NCBI RefSeq assembly: GCF_000747525.1 | Contig: NZ_CP009278.1 | Location: 2,790,001 to 2,854,000, forward strand | Reading direction: 5' to 3' | DNA: 64,000 nt | DNA from: Sphingobacterium sp. ML3W | GTDB lineage: Bacteria; Bacteroidota; Bacteroidia; Sphingobacteriales; Sphingobacteriaceae | Shown here: piece by piece, positions 39,564 through 50,029 of the stretch | How positions within the stretch are numbered: position 1 is the first letter of the stretch | How the letters are laid out: every line of letters begins with the position of its first letter | Program-made: the position numbers and the translations under genes | Notes under the pieces: generated by a model | What the model was told of the DNA's origin: nothing | The model's database searches: none | Seen by the model: the letters and a program-made list of their open reading frames with translations, nothing else

Positions 39564-40905
39564 TAGCGTCCTAAACGTTGAAAAAAGTGGCGGTGTTTTG
39601 CTATAGCAAAGTTGCTATATTTAAATCGTCAAATTTTAACACACCGCCATGGTAAATTTAAACGTTTTTAGTCAGATTTTATCACTTATCGACCGCGAAT
39701 TATTCAAGGTTTTGGTTGCTAAGCACAAGAGTGACAAACATTGTAAAGGGATCAACAGCTGGACGCATCTTGCTAGCATGTTGTTTTGCCATTTTTCTTC
39801 TGCAGATTCAGTTCGTGATATCAGTAATGGCTTACGTAGTACGACTGGTAATTTGAACCATTTAGGTGTTGGTAGAGCACCCAGCAAGTCCAATATTTCC
39901 TATATCAACAAGCACCGCACCCATGAACTCTTTAAAGATCTGTACTTTTCGCTATTAGATAAGCTATGGCAAAAGGATACCCATTTGCGCAAAGATCTAA
40001 CGCAATTAAAGCGCAAGGTTTATCTGATGGATGCCAGTATCATCCCTTTATGTTTATCTGTATTTGACTGGGCTAAATTTAGAAGCACCAAAGGTGCTGT
40101 AAAACTGCACACTGTGCTGGATTATGATGGATGTCTTCCTGTTTTCATGCAGATTACAGACGGGAAAGTTCATGAAAGCCAGCGTGCGGGTAGCTATAGT
40201 TTTTCCAAAGGAAGCGTTGTAGTGGTGGATAGAGGTTATGTGGATTACAACTGGCTCGGGGATTTGGACAGCAGAGGTTGTTATTTTGTTACCAGGAGTA
40301 AAACTAACATGAAGTACAACGTTATCAAGTCATACCAGAGTGAAGCACTCCTTGAAAAGGGAATCATTAAAGATGAGATCATTGAGCTTTCTGGTCCATC
40401 AGCAGATAGATACAACTCTAAACCATTACGCTTGATTCACTTTTGGGACAGCAGCACAGACAACCAGTACCACTTTCTGACAAATAATATCCAATGGAAG
40501 GCATCACTAGTAGCTAACATTTATAAACAGCGATGGCAGATCGAGATTTTCTTCAAGCATCTGAAGCAACGCTTAAAAATATCATCTTTTGTGGGTACTT
40601 CTGAAAATGCGGTCATGATCCAAATATGGACTTCGTTGATTGGAATATTACTGCTCAAATACCTTCAGAAGAAGGCTAAATACGATTGGAATCTGTCTAA
40701 CTTGGTCGGGTTTATCAGGATGAATATATTCGTGAAAATAAATATATGGCAATGGATAGATGATCCTTTTATCAGGCCACCAGTTAAGGGTAAAAATGGA
40801 CAGCTACAGATATTCTCAGACTAAAAAATAGGGTCAAAATTGAAATTATCTAAAAATAGATACTGTTTCAAGGGAAACACGCGCCTAAAATTTATTTAGG
40901 ACGGA
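39564..40905 (+). mobile_element. IS4-type insertion sequence (ends approximate)
   Basis: A transposase gene is flanked by inverted CGTCCTAAA (39568-39576) and TTTAGGACG (40895-40903), 9-bp identical ends within longer imperfect ones. I could not identify target-site duplications, so exact ends remain uncertain. Confidence 0.7.
39649..40824 (+). CDS. IS4-family transposase (DUF4372-type N-terminus)
   Basis: 391 residues. The N-terminal domain (about 1-80, FSQILSLIDRELFKVLVAKH...SWTHLASMLFCHFSSADSVR) is the DUF4372-like DNA-binding region. The DDE core has YLMDASIIPLC (first Asp), VVDRGYVDYNWLGDLDSRGCYFVTR (second Asp) and the Y-K-x-R-W-x-I-E motif YKQRWQIEIFFKHLKQ (Glu). It appears intact and so potentially active. 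Confidence 0.92.
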   Translation: MVNLNVFSQILSLIDRELFKVLVAKHKSDKHCKGINSWTHLASMLFCHFSSADSVRDISNGLRSTTGNLNHLGVGRAPSKSNISYINKHRTHELFKDLYFSLLDKLWQKDTHLRKDLTQLKRKVYLMDASIIPLCLSVFDWAKFRSTKGAVKLHTVLDYDGCLPVFMQITDGKVHESQRAGSYSFSKGSVVVVDRGYVDYNWLGDLDSRGCYFVTRSKTNMKYNVIKSYQSEALLEKGIIKDEIIELSGPSADRYNSKPLRLIHFWDSSTDNQYHFLTNNIQWKASLVANIYKQRWQIEIFFKHLKQRLKISSFVGTSENAVMIQIWTSLIGILLLKYLQKKAKYDWNLSNLVGFIRMNIFVKINIWQWIDDPFIRPPVKGKNGQLQIFSD

Positions 40906-41149
40906 AGTGAAATATAATAAGCTCTTGTTTTTCATGAAATATATTTATTATAACTTGGGTTAATAATTAAAGCTACATTAAAAATAAGAAAAGCAAAGAT
41001 AGATCTATAATATTTTCTACTAAAATATAACGACTATTTTTCCAATTTTCTCCGTCATTAACTAAAGTACAAAATCGATCTTCGTAAATCTTTCAAATTG
41101 TTGAGGCACTATTGCCACCATTCCGATAACGACGGTCGACAAGTACTAA

Positions 41150-41176
41150 AAAAGCCCGACGGAGTGTCGGGCTTTT
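41150..41176. terminator. Bidirectional terminator
   Basis: AAAAGCCCGAC pairs with GTCGGGCTTTT around five bases, directly after the end of the phosphate transporter gene (leftward). Confidence 0.75.
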
Positions 41177-41191
41177 GAAGACTAACTAAAG

Positions 41192-43453
41192 TTAGTTTTG
41201 TTTCTTATTGTTCAGTTTGAACTCTTCAAACTCCTTAAATAATCGTAAAAGCTTAAACGTGGAGCTAATCAGCTCGTTTGTCTCTAACAAGATTGAGAAG
41301 TATAGTTTACTGTTCTTAGGACTGTTTTCAGATGTCCGGATGTGTTCAATCTGCTTGTCCAAAAGATTGTTAATGACCTTCTGTAGCTGATCACGTTGTT
41401 TCATGGTTGAATCAAGATTTAAGAAGTCACGTCGCTTGTATAAGTTGTACACTTCGTTGTACCAGTTACCCAGCTCATCAGCAACTAACCTTAGGTCATT
41501 TCCTTGATAGTCTTTGAGCAACTTATGGTTGTTGTCTACGTGGTTCTGTGCATTGCCGGCAATAACGTAAAGGTTCTCTACGATATCTTGTAGATAGCCT
41601 AAAGATATGATGTAGAATCTACTTCCTTTCACGGAGGTATCGTCTAAATTGCGAATGAAATTGTATAGATTGTCGTTGGTCGAATCCAAATCACGCAAGA
41701 ATTTCTTAATCAATTTCTTGTTCATGGAAAGACTCGTCAAATCGTTTTTGATGAGGCCGTCTACAATCTCTTTATAGAAAAGATTAGATTTGGCAAAAAC
41801 TTCACTAATTTGATTGGCACTAGCGTCCGAAACCTGCTGTAGAGTATGTATATCTTCTCTACCAAGTTTCAATTTACGTTCTGCCTGTGCTGCGACTTTC
41901 TTTTTATGGCTTTTAGCGTTGAATACTAATAGTATCGCTAATAAGATCAAAGCACCTACAAAGGTAATGATACCACCAATCTTAAGTAAATAAGCGAAAA
42001 TAAATGCACCTGCAAAAGCAGAAGCTGCAGTGAAGAACCATCCTCCGATAACATGGAATACGCCAGATACCCGGTATACTGCACTTTCTCTATCCCAAGC
42101 TCTATCGGCAAAAGCGGTACCCATGGCAACCATAAAGGTTACGTAGGTAGTAGACAATGGAAGCTTCATAGAAGTACCTAAAGCGATCAGGCTACTGGCC
42201 ACCATAAGATTGACAGAGGCACGCACCATATCAAACATTGGCTCATCTTGCTTATTCTTTTTGCCTAAAGCAGTGTTCTCAAAACGACTATCTAGACGCG
42301 ATTGCAAGGTGCGCGGCATCAAATAGCTGATGGCACCTCCAATATTTAGAAAGCCACGTACTATCCAACGTGATAAGGTATTGGGTTCGAACTTTTCTGT
42401 ACCACCGTCTTGACTACTTAGACTCATTTCCGTTTCGATAACGGTCTTCGCTTTTTTGGATGTCCATAAGGTAATGATCATGATCCCTCCTGCGATGAAT
42501 AAAATCCAAACTGGGGCAACGATATCTGCAGAAGCTAACTCCGACATCATATACGTGTCGGGATTGCCACCAGATGCCTGGAAGAAACCGATAGACTGGA
42601 TGGCAGCCACTGGTACTCCGATAAAGTTAACCAAATCGTTACCCGCAAAAGATAGTGCTAAGGCAAACGTACCGATACCGATGATGACTTTAAGAATGTT
42701 GATTTTTAACCTGGTGAGGATAAAACTAAAGATGGTAAATAACACAAAGCATCCCAATAGCAACTGCAGCTCGTGCGTGTTAATCCAATCTTTCGTCGAA
42801 ACATCGATGAAAGTAACTGTCTTTAGCCCTTTTATTATGATAAAATAACTAATCGAAGCTAAGGCGATACCACCAAATATAACCCCGAAAGATTTGATTT
42901 TACGTTCGTATTGAAACGTGAATATGAGTCGAGAAACATATTGCACTGCCATACCCACAGTAAAAGACAGGACAACCGATAAGAGTATACTAATTACAAT
43001 TTCTGAAGCCTTCTCTGTATTGATATACTGTGATAAGGTTGACCAATCGCCTGAAGTGGTTGCAATTTTATACAATCCTAGACAGACTGCAGCCCCGAGG
43101 AGCTCGAAAACGATGGATACTGTCGTAGAGGTCGGAAGGCCGAAATAGTTGAATACATCCAAAAGTATGATATCTGTAATCATGACAGCGAGGAAGATGA
43201 CCACGACATCATTAAAACTGAACATACCCGGAACGTAAATTCCACTTCGTGCAATCTCCATCATTCCACTTGAAAAAACCGCACCTGACAATATCCCCGC
43301 ACTGGCGAGAATCATAATCAAACGGAAAGGAATAGCTTTGGAGCCAATTGCCGAGTTTAAGAAATTGACAGCATCATTAGTGACGCCGACCATGAGATCT
43401 ATAACCCCTAAAAGGATAAGGGTAATGATTACGAGATATAAATAATTATCCAT
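41192..43453 (-). CDS. Inorganic phosphate transporter, PiT family, with PhoU-like C-terminus
   Basis: 753 residues. Membrane helices fill the first two thirds; PiT signatures include GVTNDAVNFLNSAIGSKAIP (near 25) and its repeat-type partner with FAGNDLVNFIGVPVAAIQS (near 265). The last 220 residues (about 530-750) form a cytoplasmic helical domain like PhoU/DUF47 (SLSMNKKLIKKFLRDLDSTNDN, VENLYVIAGNAQNHVDNNHK). This long form is usual in Bacteroidota. It imports phosphate using an ion gradient. A -7 element lies just upstream. Confidence 0.92.
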   Translation of the reverse strand: MDNYLYLVIITLILLGVIDLMVGVTNDAVNFLNSAIGSKAIPFRLIMILASAGILSGAVFSSGMMEIARSGIYVPGMFSFNDVVVIFLAVMITDIILLDVFNYFGLPTSTTVSIVFELLGAAVCLGLYKIATTSGDWSTLSQYINTEKASEIVISILLSVVLSFTVGMAVQYVSRLIFTFQYERKIKSFGVIFGGIALASISYFIIIKGLKTVTFIDVSTKDWINTHELQLLLGCFVLFTIFSFILTRLKINILKVIIGIGTFALALSFAGNDLVNFIGVPVAAIQSIGFFQASGGNPDTYMMSELASADIVAPVWILFIAGGIMIITLWTSKKAKTVIETEMSLSSQDGGTEKFEPNTLSRWIVRGFLNIGGAISYLMPRTLQSRLDSRFENTALGKKNKQDEPMFDMVRASVNLMVASSLIALGTSMKLPLSTTYVTFMVAMGTAFADRAWDRESAVYRVSGVFHVIGGWFFTAASAFAGAFIFAYLLKIGGIITFVGALILLAILLVFNAKSHKKKVAAQAERKLKLGREDIHTLQQVSDASANQISEVFAKSNLFYKEIVDGLIKNDLTSLSMNKKLIKKFLRDLDSTNDNLYNFIRNLDDTSVKGSRFYIISLGYLQDIVENLYVIAGNAQNHVDNNHKLLKDYQGNDLRLVADELGNWYNEVYNLYKRRDFLNLDSTMKQRDQLQKVINNLLDKQIEHIRTSENSPKNSKLYFSILLETNELISSTFKLLRLFKEFEEFKLNNKKQN

Positions 43454-43467
43454 AGCTATTATTTTTG

Positions 43468-43475
43468 CAAAGGTA
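43468..43475 (-). promoter_or_regulatory. -7 promoter element for the PiT gene
   Basis: Read leftward it is TACCTTTG, a perfect TAnnTTTG, 14 bases before the ATG at 43453. No clear -33 element. Confidence 0.5.
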
Positions 43476-43668
43476 TAAACAAAAGGTCAACCCTATATTA
43501 AGTTAATGTTAAGTATTGCTTTTGTTTAAAGTACAGAAATGTAGCCAATTTGTTTGGTACTAATTCGTGCAGGATAGTGCAGGATACCGAATCCTGATAG
43601 ATTATGTATCTTTAGTATCCTAATTATGATACCCTGTTATTACACAATGTGTAAGATATAAACAAAAT

Positions 43669-46173
43669 ATGAGCAAACTCAAGGTCAATTTATCAAAGAG
43701 CATAGTTCTACTTCTTATATTTTCTTCAATCTTCCTCTTAAGGTCATTAGGCATTGAAGAGGATGTATCTGTTGGCCATGCAGCAGAAACAGAGGTGTTC
43801 TGGTTGTTTAAATTCTTAGGTCGTCTACATCTACTCATCGTACACTTTCCTGTATCGCTCATCGTGATTGCGGCCTTCATGGAAATGTTGAGCTTTAAAA
43901 ACTACAATTCTAACCTGCGCGCTGGGATTCAGTTCCTTTTAATAATCGGCGCTATCAGTGCGGTCCTATCTGTCATCTTCGGGTTGCTACTAGCCAATCT
44001 TGAAAACTATTCTGCCGACACGCTGGCGCTCCATCAATGGATCGGTATTGGGACAGCGCTATTAAGCTGTATAAGTTTACTCTTCGTAAGGGCCATAAAA
44101 AAAGAACAAAAGAGAAGCCTCATCATCGCTTACCGGACAATCTTGATTGTTACCGTATTTGGTATTGCTATAACAGGGCATCTAGGAGCCTCGATAACAC
44201 ATGGTGCCGACTTTTTAAGTAGTGTGGCACCTTGGGCAGACAATAACGAAGACGGTGCGACATTAGCAACGAGTGATATTGACCTAGCTACTTTCGCTAA
44301 AAATGCAGATAGCTTGACGATAGAAGAGCAAGTGAAGCTAAACATAGGTGTACGAACGATCTTAGCGCATAACTGCTACAAGTGCCACAGTTCTGACAAA
44401 ATGGAGGGTGAACTGAGACTTGATGATAAAGCCCTACTCTTCAAAGGGGGGGAATCGGGTCCAGTGATTACACCTGGCAACCTGCACAACAGCGAACTTT
44501 TTAGACGGATAGCACTACCTGCTAGTCACAAAGATGCGATGCCAGGAAAGGGAAAATCGCTATCGAAAAAAGATATCGAGCTCTTGGCTTTCTGGATAGA
44601 TAAGGGCGCACCCTGGCCTGATCAAGCTGCTGCAGGGATATTTTCGAAAGCACCTCTAGCACCAAGGAAGCCTACACTTCCTGCCGTAACAAAAGCATTA
44701 AATAACCCCATAGATCTCTTTGCAAATGAGTATTTTACAGAAAATAAAATTGACTGGAAAAAGACTGTTGATGACCGCACTTATCTGCGTCGTGTGTATT
44801 TGGATATAATAGGTCTGCTGCCAACACCTGAAAAAACCGATGAATTCGTAAATGATAAACGTACCGATAAAAGGACGTTATTGGTGAATCAACTACTCGG
44901 TGATGACCATCAATACGCTACCCATTGGTTCACCTTCTGGAATGACTTGCTTCGCAATGATTATACCGGTACTGGTTATATCACAAACGGACGTTTTTCC
45001 ATATCCGACTGGCTCTACAAATCGTTGGCTTCCAATAAACCTTATAAACAAATGGTGCAGGAACTATTAAACCCTAACGAAGCATCGAAAGGTTTTGTAG
45101 CAGGAATTCAATGGCGTGGTGATATCAACTCGAGTCAGACCGTACCTATGCAGGCCGCACAGAATGTATCGCAGGCATTATTGGGATTGAACCTAAAATG
45201 TGCTTCTTGCCACGACAGCTTCATCAGCGATTGGAAACTGAACGATGCTTATTCTTTTGCCAATGCTTTTTCAGAAGAACCGCTGGAAGTGAACCGCTGC
45301 GATATTCCGACAGGTAAATTTGTCGACCCGAAACTGCTATGGGACGAACTGGGTGCGATTTCTAAAAAAGCGTCAAAAAAGGAGAAAGCACAGCAAATGG
45401 CAGAAAGCCTGACCAAAGATGAAAACGGACGATTGTACCGAACCATTGTCAACAGAATATGGGCGCAGCTTATGGGACGTGGTATCGTAGCTCCAACAGA
45501 TGAAATGGACAATAAACCCTGGAGTCAAGATCTATTGGATTGGCTAGCGGTAGATTTTGTGGAAAATGGCTATGATATGAAAAAACTGATTCGATTGATT
45601 GTCGACTCAAAAGTGTATCAATTGCCTGCTGTTACTATTGATGATGCAGCGAAGATCAATGCAACAGATTTTCAATTTACCGGTATACTGCGTCGTAAAA
45701 TGACTGCCGAGCAGTTCGCTGATGCTGTCAGTAATACAATATCACCTATATATGGGTTGGACCGATTGAAATATAACCCTTACGAGGCTTTTCAATTACA
45801 GCCTAATCAGGCTTATTTCGCACGTGCCTCTCTGGTAGAAAATGACGATTTCCTAACCGCTATGGGTAGACCAAACCGGGATAACGTAATCAGTGTACGT
45901 GAAAGTCAATCGAACCTGTTACAAGCAATGGAACTAACAAATGGATCAAAACTGAATGAAACACTGCGAAAAGGAGCACAAAGTTGGTTAAAGCAATATA
46001 ACAACAGCGAACAAATCGTCAACCAAGTTTACCGACGTACATTGGGGCGCAACCCCAGTAAGAAAGAGCTCAATATTGCTAAAAATATGTTTGCTGATAA
46101 ACCCGATGAAAACAGTGTTCAGGATTTTTTGTGGGCGGTGATACTATTACCAGAGTTCCAACTTATTAATTAA
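43669..46173 (+). CDS. DUF2231 / cytochrome c / DUF1549-DUF1553 protein
   Basis: 834 residues. The N-terminal part (about 1-185) has membrane helices with a DUF2231 pattern (HLLIVHFPVSLIVIAAFMEM). A haem-type Cys-x2-Cys-His (NCYKCHSSDKMEGELRLDD, about 236) belongs to a planctomycete-type cytochrome c domain. DUF1549 (about 350-560, with LKCASCHDSFISDWKL) and DUF1553 (about 590-830, RTIVNRIWAQLMGRGIVAPTDEMD) follow. Such proteins pair with DUF1501 proteins, as here 22 bases downstream. They are thought to act in the periplasm on complex sugars or sulfated substrates, but function is unproven. Confidence 0.9.
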   Translation: MSKLKVNLSKSIVLLLIFSSIFLLRSLGIEEDVSVGHAAETEVFWLFKFLGRLHLLIVHFPVSLIVIAAFMEMLSFKNYNSNLRAGIQFLLIIGAISAVLSVIFGLLLANLENYSADTLALHQWIGIGTALLSCISLLFVRAIKKEQKRSLIIAYRTILIVTVFGIAITGHLGASITHGADFLSSVAPWADNNEDGATLATSDIDLATFAKNADSLTIEEQVKLNIGVRTILAHNCYKCHSSDKMEGELRLDDKALLFKGGESGPVITPGNLHNSELFRRIALPASHKDAMPGKGKSLSKKDIELLAFWIDKGAPWPDQAAAGIFSKAPLAPRKPTLPAVTKALNNPIDLFANEYFTENKIDWKKTVDDRTYLRRVYLDIIGLLPTPEKTDEFVNDKRTDKRTLLVNQLLGDDHQYATHWFTFWNDLLRNDYTGTGYITNGRFSISDWLYKSLASNKPYKQMVQELLNPNEASKGFVAGIQWRGDINSSQTVPMQAAQNVSQALLGLNLKCASCHDSFISDWKLNDAYSFANAFSEEPLEVNRCDIPTGKFVDPKLLWDELGAISKKASKKEKAQQMAESLTKDENGRLYRTIVNRIWAQLMGRGIVAPTDEMDNKPWSQDLLDWLAVDFVENGYDMKKLIRLIVDSKVYQLPAVTIDDAAKINATDFQFTGILRRKMTAEQFADAVSNTISPIYGLDRLKYNPYEAFQLQPNQAYFARASLVENDDFLTAMGRPNRDNVISVRESQSNLLQAMELTNGSKLNETLRKGAQSWLKQYNNSEQIVNQVYRRTLGRNPSKKELNIAKNMFADKPDENSVQDFLWAVILLPEFQLIN

Positions 46174-46195
46174 TAATTTAGAAAAGAATGTAAAG

Positions 46196-47620
46196 ATGAG
46201 AGACAAGTGGAATAGAAGGGATTTTTTACGAACTGCCAGTGCTGCTACTATGAGCGCGTTGGCAGCAGGAGCTCCGCTTTCGAGTTTACTATCATCCTGC
46301 CAATCGGCTCATAAAGAAAGTAGCGCGGATACCGTAATTTTACTATGGATGGCTGGAGGAATGGCCCATACGGATACATTTGACCCTAAAATATATACGC
46401 CATTTAAAAAAGGCATGGATTCCAACGGGGTATTGAGCACATTTAAACCCGTACCTACTATTTTAGATGGCATCAACTTTTCAGAGGGTTTAGAATCAAT
46501 CGGTCAGGTCATGGACAGAGGCACTTTGATCCGATCGTATATGGCTGCCGACTTAGGACATATTCTGCATGCTCGACACCAATACCACTGGCACACCTGT
46601 TATGAGCCGCCACAAACGGTAGCAGCTCCACATATCGGTTCTTGGATAGCCCGAGAATTGGGCCCTAAAAATCCAGTAATCCCCGCTTTCATCAATATTG
46701 GGCAACGGTTAACATTGGGTGAAGGTGAAGAGTTAAAAGCATTCCATACTGCAGGCTTCTTGGGTAGCGAATTTGGTCCATTTATGATCGCCGATCCAAC
46801 AGCAGGTCTTGATGCGGTAAAACCGCCAGCAGGAATGTCTTTCCAACGTTTCGAGCGTCGCAATCAATTGTACAACGATTTGATCAGTGGAAGTGCTTTT
46901 GGCGAATTTGGAAGTGACTACCAAAAGGAATCCTTGCGTCGTGCAATGGAGCAATCTTACATGCTGCTAAAGTCGCCCGAAGCGAAAGCTTTTGATCTAA
47001 ATAGCGAACCCAAAGCGAGCTATGACATCTATAACACCGGAAAATTTGGATTAGGTTGCTTAATGGCTAGAAGACTTACCCAACAAGGCGCCCGTTTTAT
47101 CTCAGTAACGACCGAGTATGTGCCATTCGAAGGATGGGATACGCACGAAAATGGACATACAAGAGCTGCTGAAATGAAAAGACAGATAGACAAGCCAATA
47201 GCGCAGCTTATCAAAGACTTGGAGCAATCTGGGCACCTTGACCGTACTTTGATCATCGTGGCTAGCGAGTTTAGTAGAGATATGATGCTAGAGGGAAGAC
47301 CGGGAGCTGAAGTACTGGAACAGGTTGATCAGCCAGACATTATAAACGATATCAAGCACTATGGCATGCATCGTCATTTTACGGATGGTGGTTCTATTTT
47401 AATGTTTGGCGGTGGCATCAGGAAAGGTTCTACCTATGGGAAGACAGCCGATGAAAGACCTTGCAAAACGATAGAAAAACCTATTCGAATCGAACAGATA
47501 CACCAAACCATTTACCATGCACTGGGCATCGAGCAGGAGGCACATGCCGTCATCGAGGGGCGTCCCTTTTACACAACACCAGATGGGGTACACAAAGCTG
47601 AATTAGAATTACTTGCATAA
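46196..47620 (+). CDS. DUF1501-family protein with Tat signal
   Basis: 474 residues. The N-terminus has a twin-arginine motif (NRRDFLRTASAATMSALAAG), so it is exported folded. The body shows DUF1501 features: VILLWMAGGMAHTDTFDPK, ARHQYHWHTCYEP, SVTTEYVPFEGWDTHENGH and VASEFSRDMMLEGRPG. The fold is like alkaline phosphatases/sulfatases, and metal-binding His and Asp are visible. Coupled to the DUF1549 gene, it probably works on the same substrate in the periplasm. Confidence 0.9.
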   Translation: MRDKWNRRDFLRTASAATMSALAAGAPLSSLLSSCQSAHKESSADTVILLWMAGGMAHTDTFDPKIYTPFKKGMDSNGVLSTFKPVPTILDGINFSEGLESIGQVMDRGTLIRSYMAADLGHILHARHQYHWHTCYEPPQTVAAPHIGSWIARELGPKNPVIPAFINIGQRLTLGEGEELKAFHTAGFLGSEFGPFMIADPTAGLDAVKPPAGMSFQRFERRNQLYNDLISGSAFGEFGSDYQKESLRRAMEQSYMLLKSPEAKAFDLNSEPKASYDIYNTGKFGLGCLMARRLTQQGARFISVTTEYVPFEGWDTHENGHTRAAEMKRQIDKPIAQLIKDLEQSGHLDRTLIIVASEFSRDMMLEGRPGAEVLEQVDQPDIINDIKHYGMHRHFTDGGSILMFGGGIRKGSTYGKTADERPCKTIEKPIRIEQIHQTIYHALGIEQEAHAVIEGRPFYTTPDGVHKAELELLA

Positions 47621-47813
47621 TAAACGGTTAAATAACTTTCGCATCTCTGCATTACTAATCTTAAATAATTCAATAGGGTCATTTAACGTTATGAAATAAT
47701 CACGTTGGAAACATGTATTCATATCACGTGGTCACATAAAAGTGATGAAAACAATAGTTTTGTATTTTATTCTTAACTTTCCACTTTATTTTAAAATCAG
47801 AAACCCCATATAT

Positions 47814-49013
47814 ATGACATTTGGAATATTTGAAACGTTAGCTTTTGCTTGTCTTGTTTTGCTTTTAGGATTTTTTATTGTTAAAAAAGTACGTTTTTTT
47901 AGAAACTACAACATCCCCGAGCCCGTAGTTGGAGGGTTTTTTATTGCAGTTGTGCTTTATATCTTAAATTCAACTATGGGTCTTAGCTTCAAATTTGAAG
48001 GTTCGCTGCAAACGGCAATGATGCTTATCTTCTTTACCTCCATTGGTTTGAGCGCCGAATTTGAAAAGCTAAAAAAGGGAGGAAAACCTTTGTTAATATT
48101 CGTTCTTCTAACGGGTACATTCATGATCGTCCAAAATATTTTTGGCATATCAATAGCATCGTTATTAGATATAAACCCAAGTTATGGACTGATCGCTGGT
48201 TCAATAACACTAACTGGTGGTCATGGAACTGGTGCAGCATGGGCGCAAAATCTAACGGATATATTCCACATAAATGGCGCCATGGAGCTAGCTATGGCTT
48301 GTGCTACGTACGGCTTAGTGATGGGAGGCCTAATAGGTGGCCCAGTAGCAAAAGTGCTGCTGAAAAAGAAAAATATAAAACCAGCCAATGAGGTACAAGA
48401 AAAGGAACTTCCTGTAGAAATGTTCGAAAGTCCAGCTTCAAACAGACGAATTAATGTTCGTAACATGATTGAAACGCTGACGATGTTTGCAATTTGCTTA
48501 TCAATGGGAAACCTACTATATGAGTATTGTAAAGATTCATGGCTCGAACTTCCAAATTTTGTTTGGTGCCTGTTCATTGGCGTTGTCATTCGCAACACGA
48601 TTAATAGAACATCTAAATATGTCGTAAATGACCATGCTGTCGATGTGCTTGGAAATACGGGCCTATACCTATTTTTAACCATCGCCTTGATGTCATTACA
48701 GTTATGGGAATTGGAAGGACTAGCCACTCAGGTATTGATCATACTGGTATTACAAACTGTACTAATGGTACTATTTGCCATGTTTATTACCTTTAGAGTA
48801 ATGGGAAGTGACTATGATGCCATTGTACTGAGCGCAGGACATTGTGGATTTGGATTAGGTGCAACCCCTACCGCGGTTGCCAATATGCAATCAATAACCG
48901 ATAAATACGGTCCATCGCATAAGGCATTTTTAATCGTACCGATGGTAGGCGCATTTTTTGTTGATATATTAAACAACTTATTTATTAAACTATTTGTAAC
49001 TTACTTATCTTAA
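47814..49013 (+). CDS. gltS: Sodium/glutamate symporter, GltS family
   Basis: 399 residues from ATG 47814, close to E. coli GltS (about 401); an upstream ATG at 47742 would add a strange 24-residue tail. Signatures: RNYNIPEPVVGGFFIAVVLY near the N-terminus, ITLTGGHGTGAAWAQNLTD (about 140-158) and AGHCGFGLGATPTAVANMQ near the C-terminus, the two inverted-repeat pore regions. About ten membrane helices. It imports glutamate or a related anion with sodium. It may serve the neighbouring DUF1501 locus, but this is position only. Confidence 0.9.
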   Translation: MTFGIFETLAFACLVLLLGFFIVKKVRFFRNYNIPEPVVGGFFIAVVLYILNSTMGLSFKFEGSLQTAMMLIFFTSIGLSAEFEKLKKGGKPLLIFVLLTGTFMIVQNIFGISIASLLDINPSYGLIAGSITLTGGHGTGAAWAQNLTDIFHINGAMELAMACATYGLVMGGLIGGPVAKVLLKKKNIKPANEVQEKELPVEMFESPASNRRINVRNMIETLTMFAICLSMGNLLYEYCKDSWLELPNFVWCLFIGVVIRNTINRTSKYVVNDHAVDVLGNTGLYLFLTIALMSLQLWELEGLATQVLIILVLQTVLMVLFAMFITFRVMGSDYDAIVLSAGHCGFGLGATPTAVANMQSITDKYGPSHKAFLIVPMVGAFFVDILNNLFIKLFVTYLS

Positions 49014-49058
49014 AATATTTATAAACTAACAATTGAACCTTTTAAGAAACAAGCAATT

Positions 49059-49883
49059 ATGAAGAAAGTACTAAATCTATCCCTAGCGCTAGTATTGGGC
49101 GTATCGGTCCAAGCACAGCATAAATTGGAGAAAATATGGGAAACTGATAGCATCATCAACTTACCCGAATCCGTATTGCCAGATACTAAGGCAGGTATAC
49201 TCTATGTTTCCATCATGGGTAATAGCGCCGATGAGAAAGATGGCATTGGTGGTATCGGCAAATTAGATCTGAGTGGAAAGGTAATCGATCTCGAATGGAT
49301 AAATGGGCTCAATTCACCAAAAGGACTTGCTAAACATGGCAATATACTTTATGCTGCCGATATAACAGATGTGGTTGTTATTGATATTCCATCGAGCAAA
49401 GTGGTCCGTAAAATCCCTATTGCTGGATCTGTATTTTTAAATGATATCACGGTAAGTGATAAAGGTGTTGTGTATGTTTCAGATTCTAGAACGAAAAAAA
49501 TCCATCAAATCATCAATAATAAAGATGTCGTATACCTTGAAAATATTGATGGGGTGAATGGATTGAAAGCAATAGGTAACGACCTTTACATTGCTGGTGG
49601 AAATAAGCAATTGTTAAAAGCAAATGAGAAGAAGGAATTAACCACAATAGCAGATATGCCCTGTGGCGGTGATGGTATTGAACCGATTGGCAATGGAGAC
49701 TTCGTGTACTCATGCTGGGGAGGATATATCTATTATGTACATGCCAATGGAAAATCAGAATTACTATTGGACAGTAGCGCAGAAAAGAAAAATACGGCAG
49801 ATATAGGTTATGATCCTATCACAAAAATAATCTATGTTCCTACTTTTTTCAAAAAGAGTGTTGCAGCTTACCAGTTGAAATAA
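49059..49883 (+). CDS. Secreted SMP-30/NHL-like beta-propeller protein
   Basis: 274 residues with a signal peptide (MKKVLNLSLALVLGVSVQAQ). The body has six repeated blades with the 'G-N-x-L-Y-x-A-D' style (NILYAADITDVVVIDIPSSK; GVVYVSDSRTKKIHQI; DLYIAGGNKQLLKA; FVYSCWGGYIYYVH), typical of SMP-30/gluconolactonase-like propellers. It may be a periplasmic lactonase or binding protein. It follows GltS by 45 bases, so cotranscription is possible. A perfect hairpin terminator ends the unit. Confidence 0.75.
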   Translation: MKKVLNLSLALVLGVSVQAQHKLEKIWETDSIINLPESVLPDTKAGILYVSIMGNSADEKDGIGGIGKLDLSGKVIDLEWINGLNSPKGLAKHGNILYAADITDVVVIDIPSSKVVRKIPIAGSVFLNDITVSDKGVVYVSDSRTKKIHQIINNKDVVYLENIDGVNGLKAIGNDLYIAGGNKQLLKANEKKELTTIADMPCGGDGIEPIGNGDFVYSCWGGYIYYVHANGKSELLLDSSAEKKNTADIGYDPITKIIYVPTFFKKSVAAYQLK

Positions 49884-49944
49884 TTAATGCTAATATCCAA
49901 GCTTAATTGAGCGTGCATGTACTCGAAAAGAGCCATGCGCAATT

Positions 49945-49984
49945 AATACCAAAGCCCAATTTTAAAAGATTGGGCTTTGGTATT
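49945..49984. terminator. Bidirectional terminator
   Basis: AATACCAAAGCCCAAT pairs perfectly (16 bp) with ATTGGGCTTTGGTATT between convergent genes ending at 49883 and 50030. Confidence 0.85.
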
Positions 49985-50029
49985 TATACCTGCGGAATAG
50001 TATTCAGTTTTCCTTTTTTCAGTGTCAAC

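Noticed and set aside
39649..40824. IS element considered as an integrated part of a transposon with the DUF6266 gene
   Set aside because: Inverted ends enclose only the transposase gene; no second IS copy is present.
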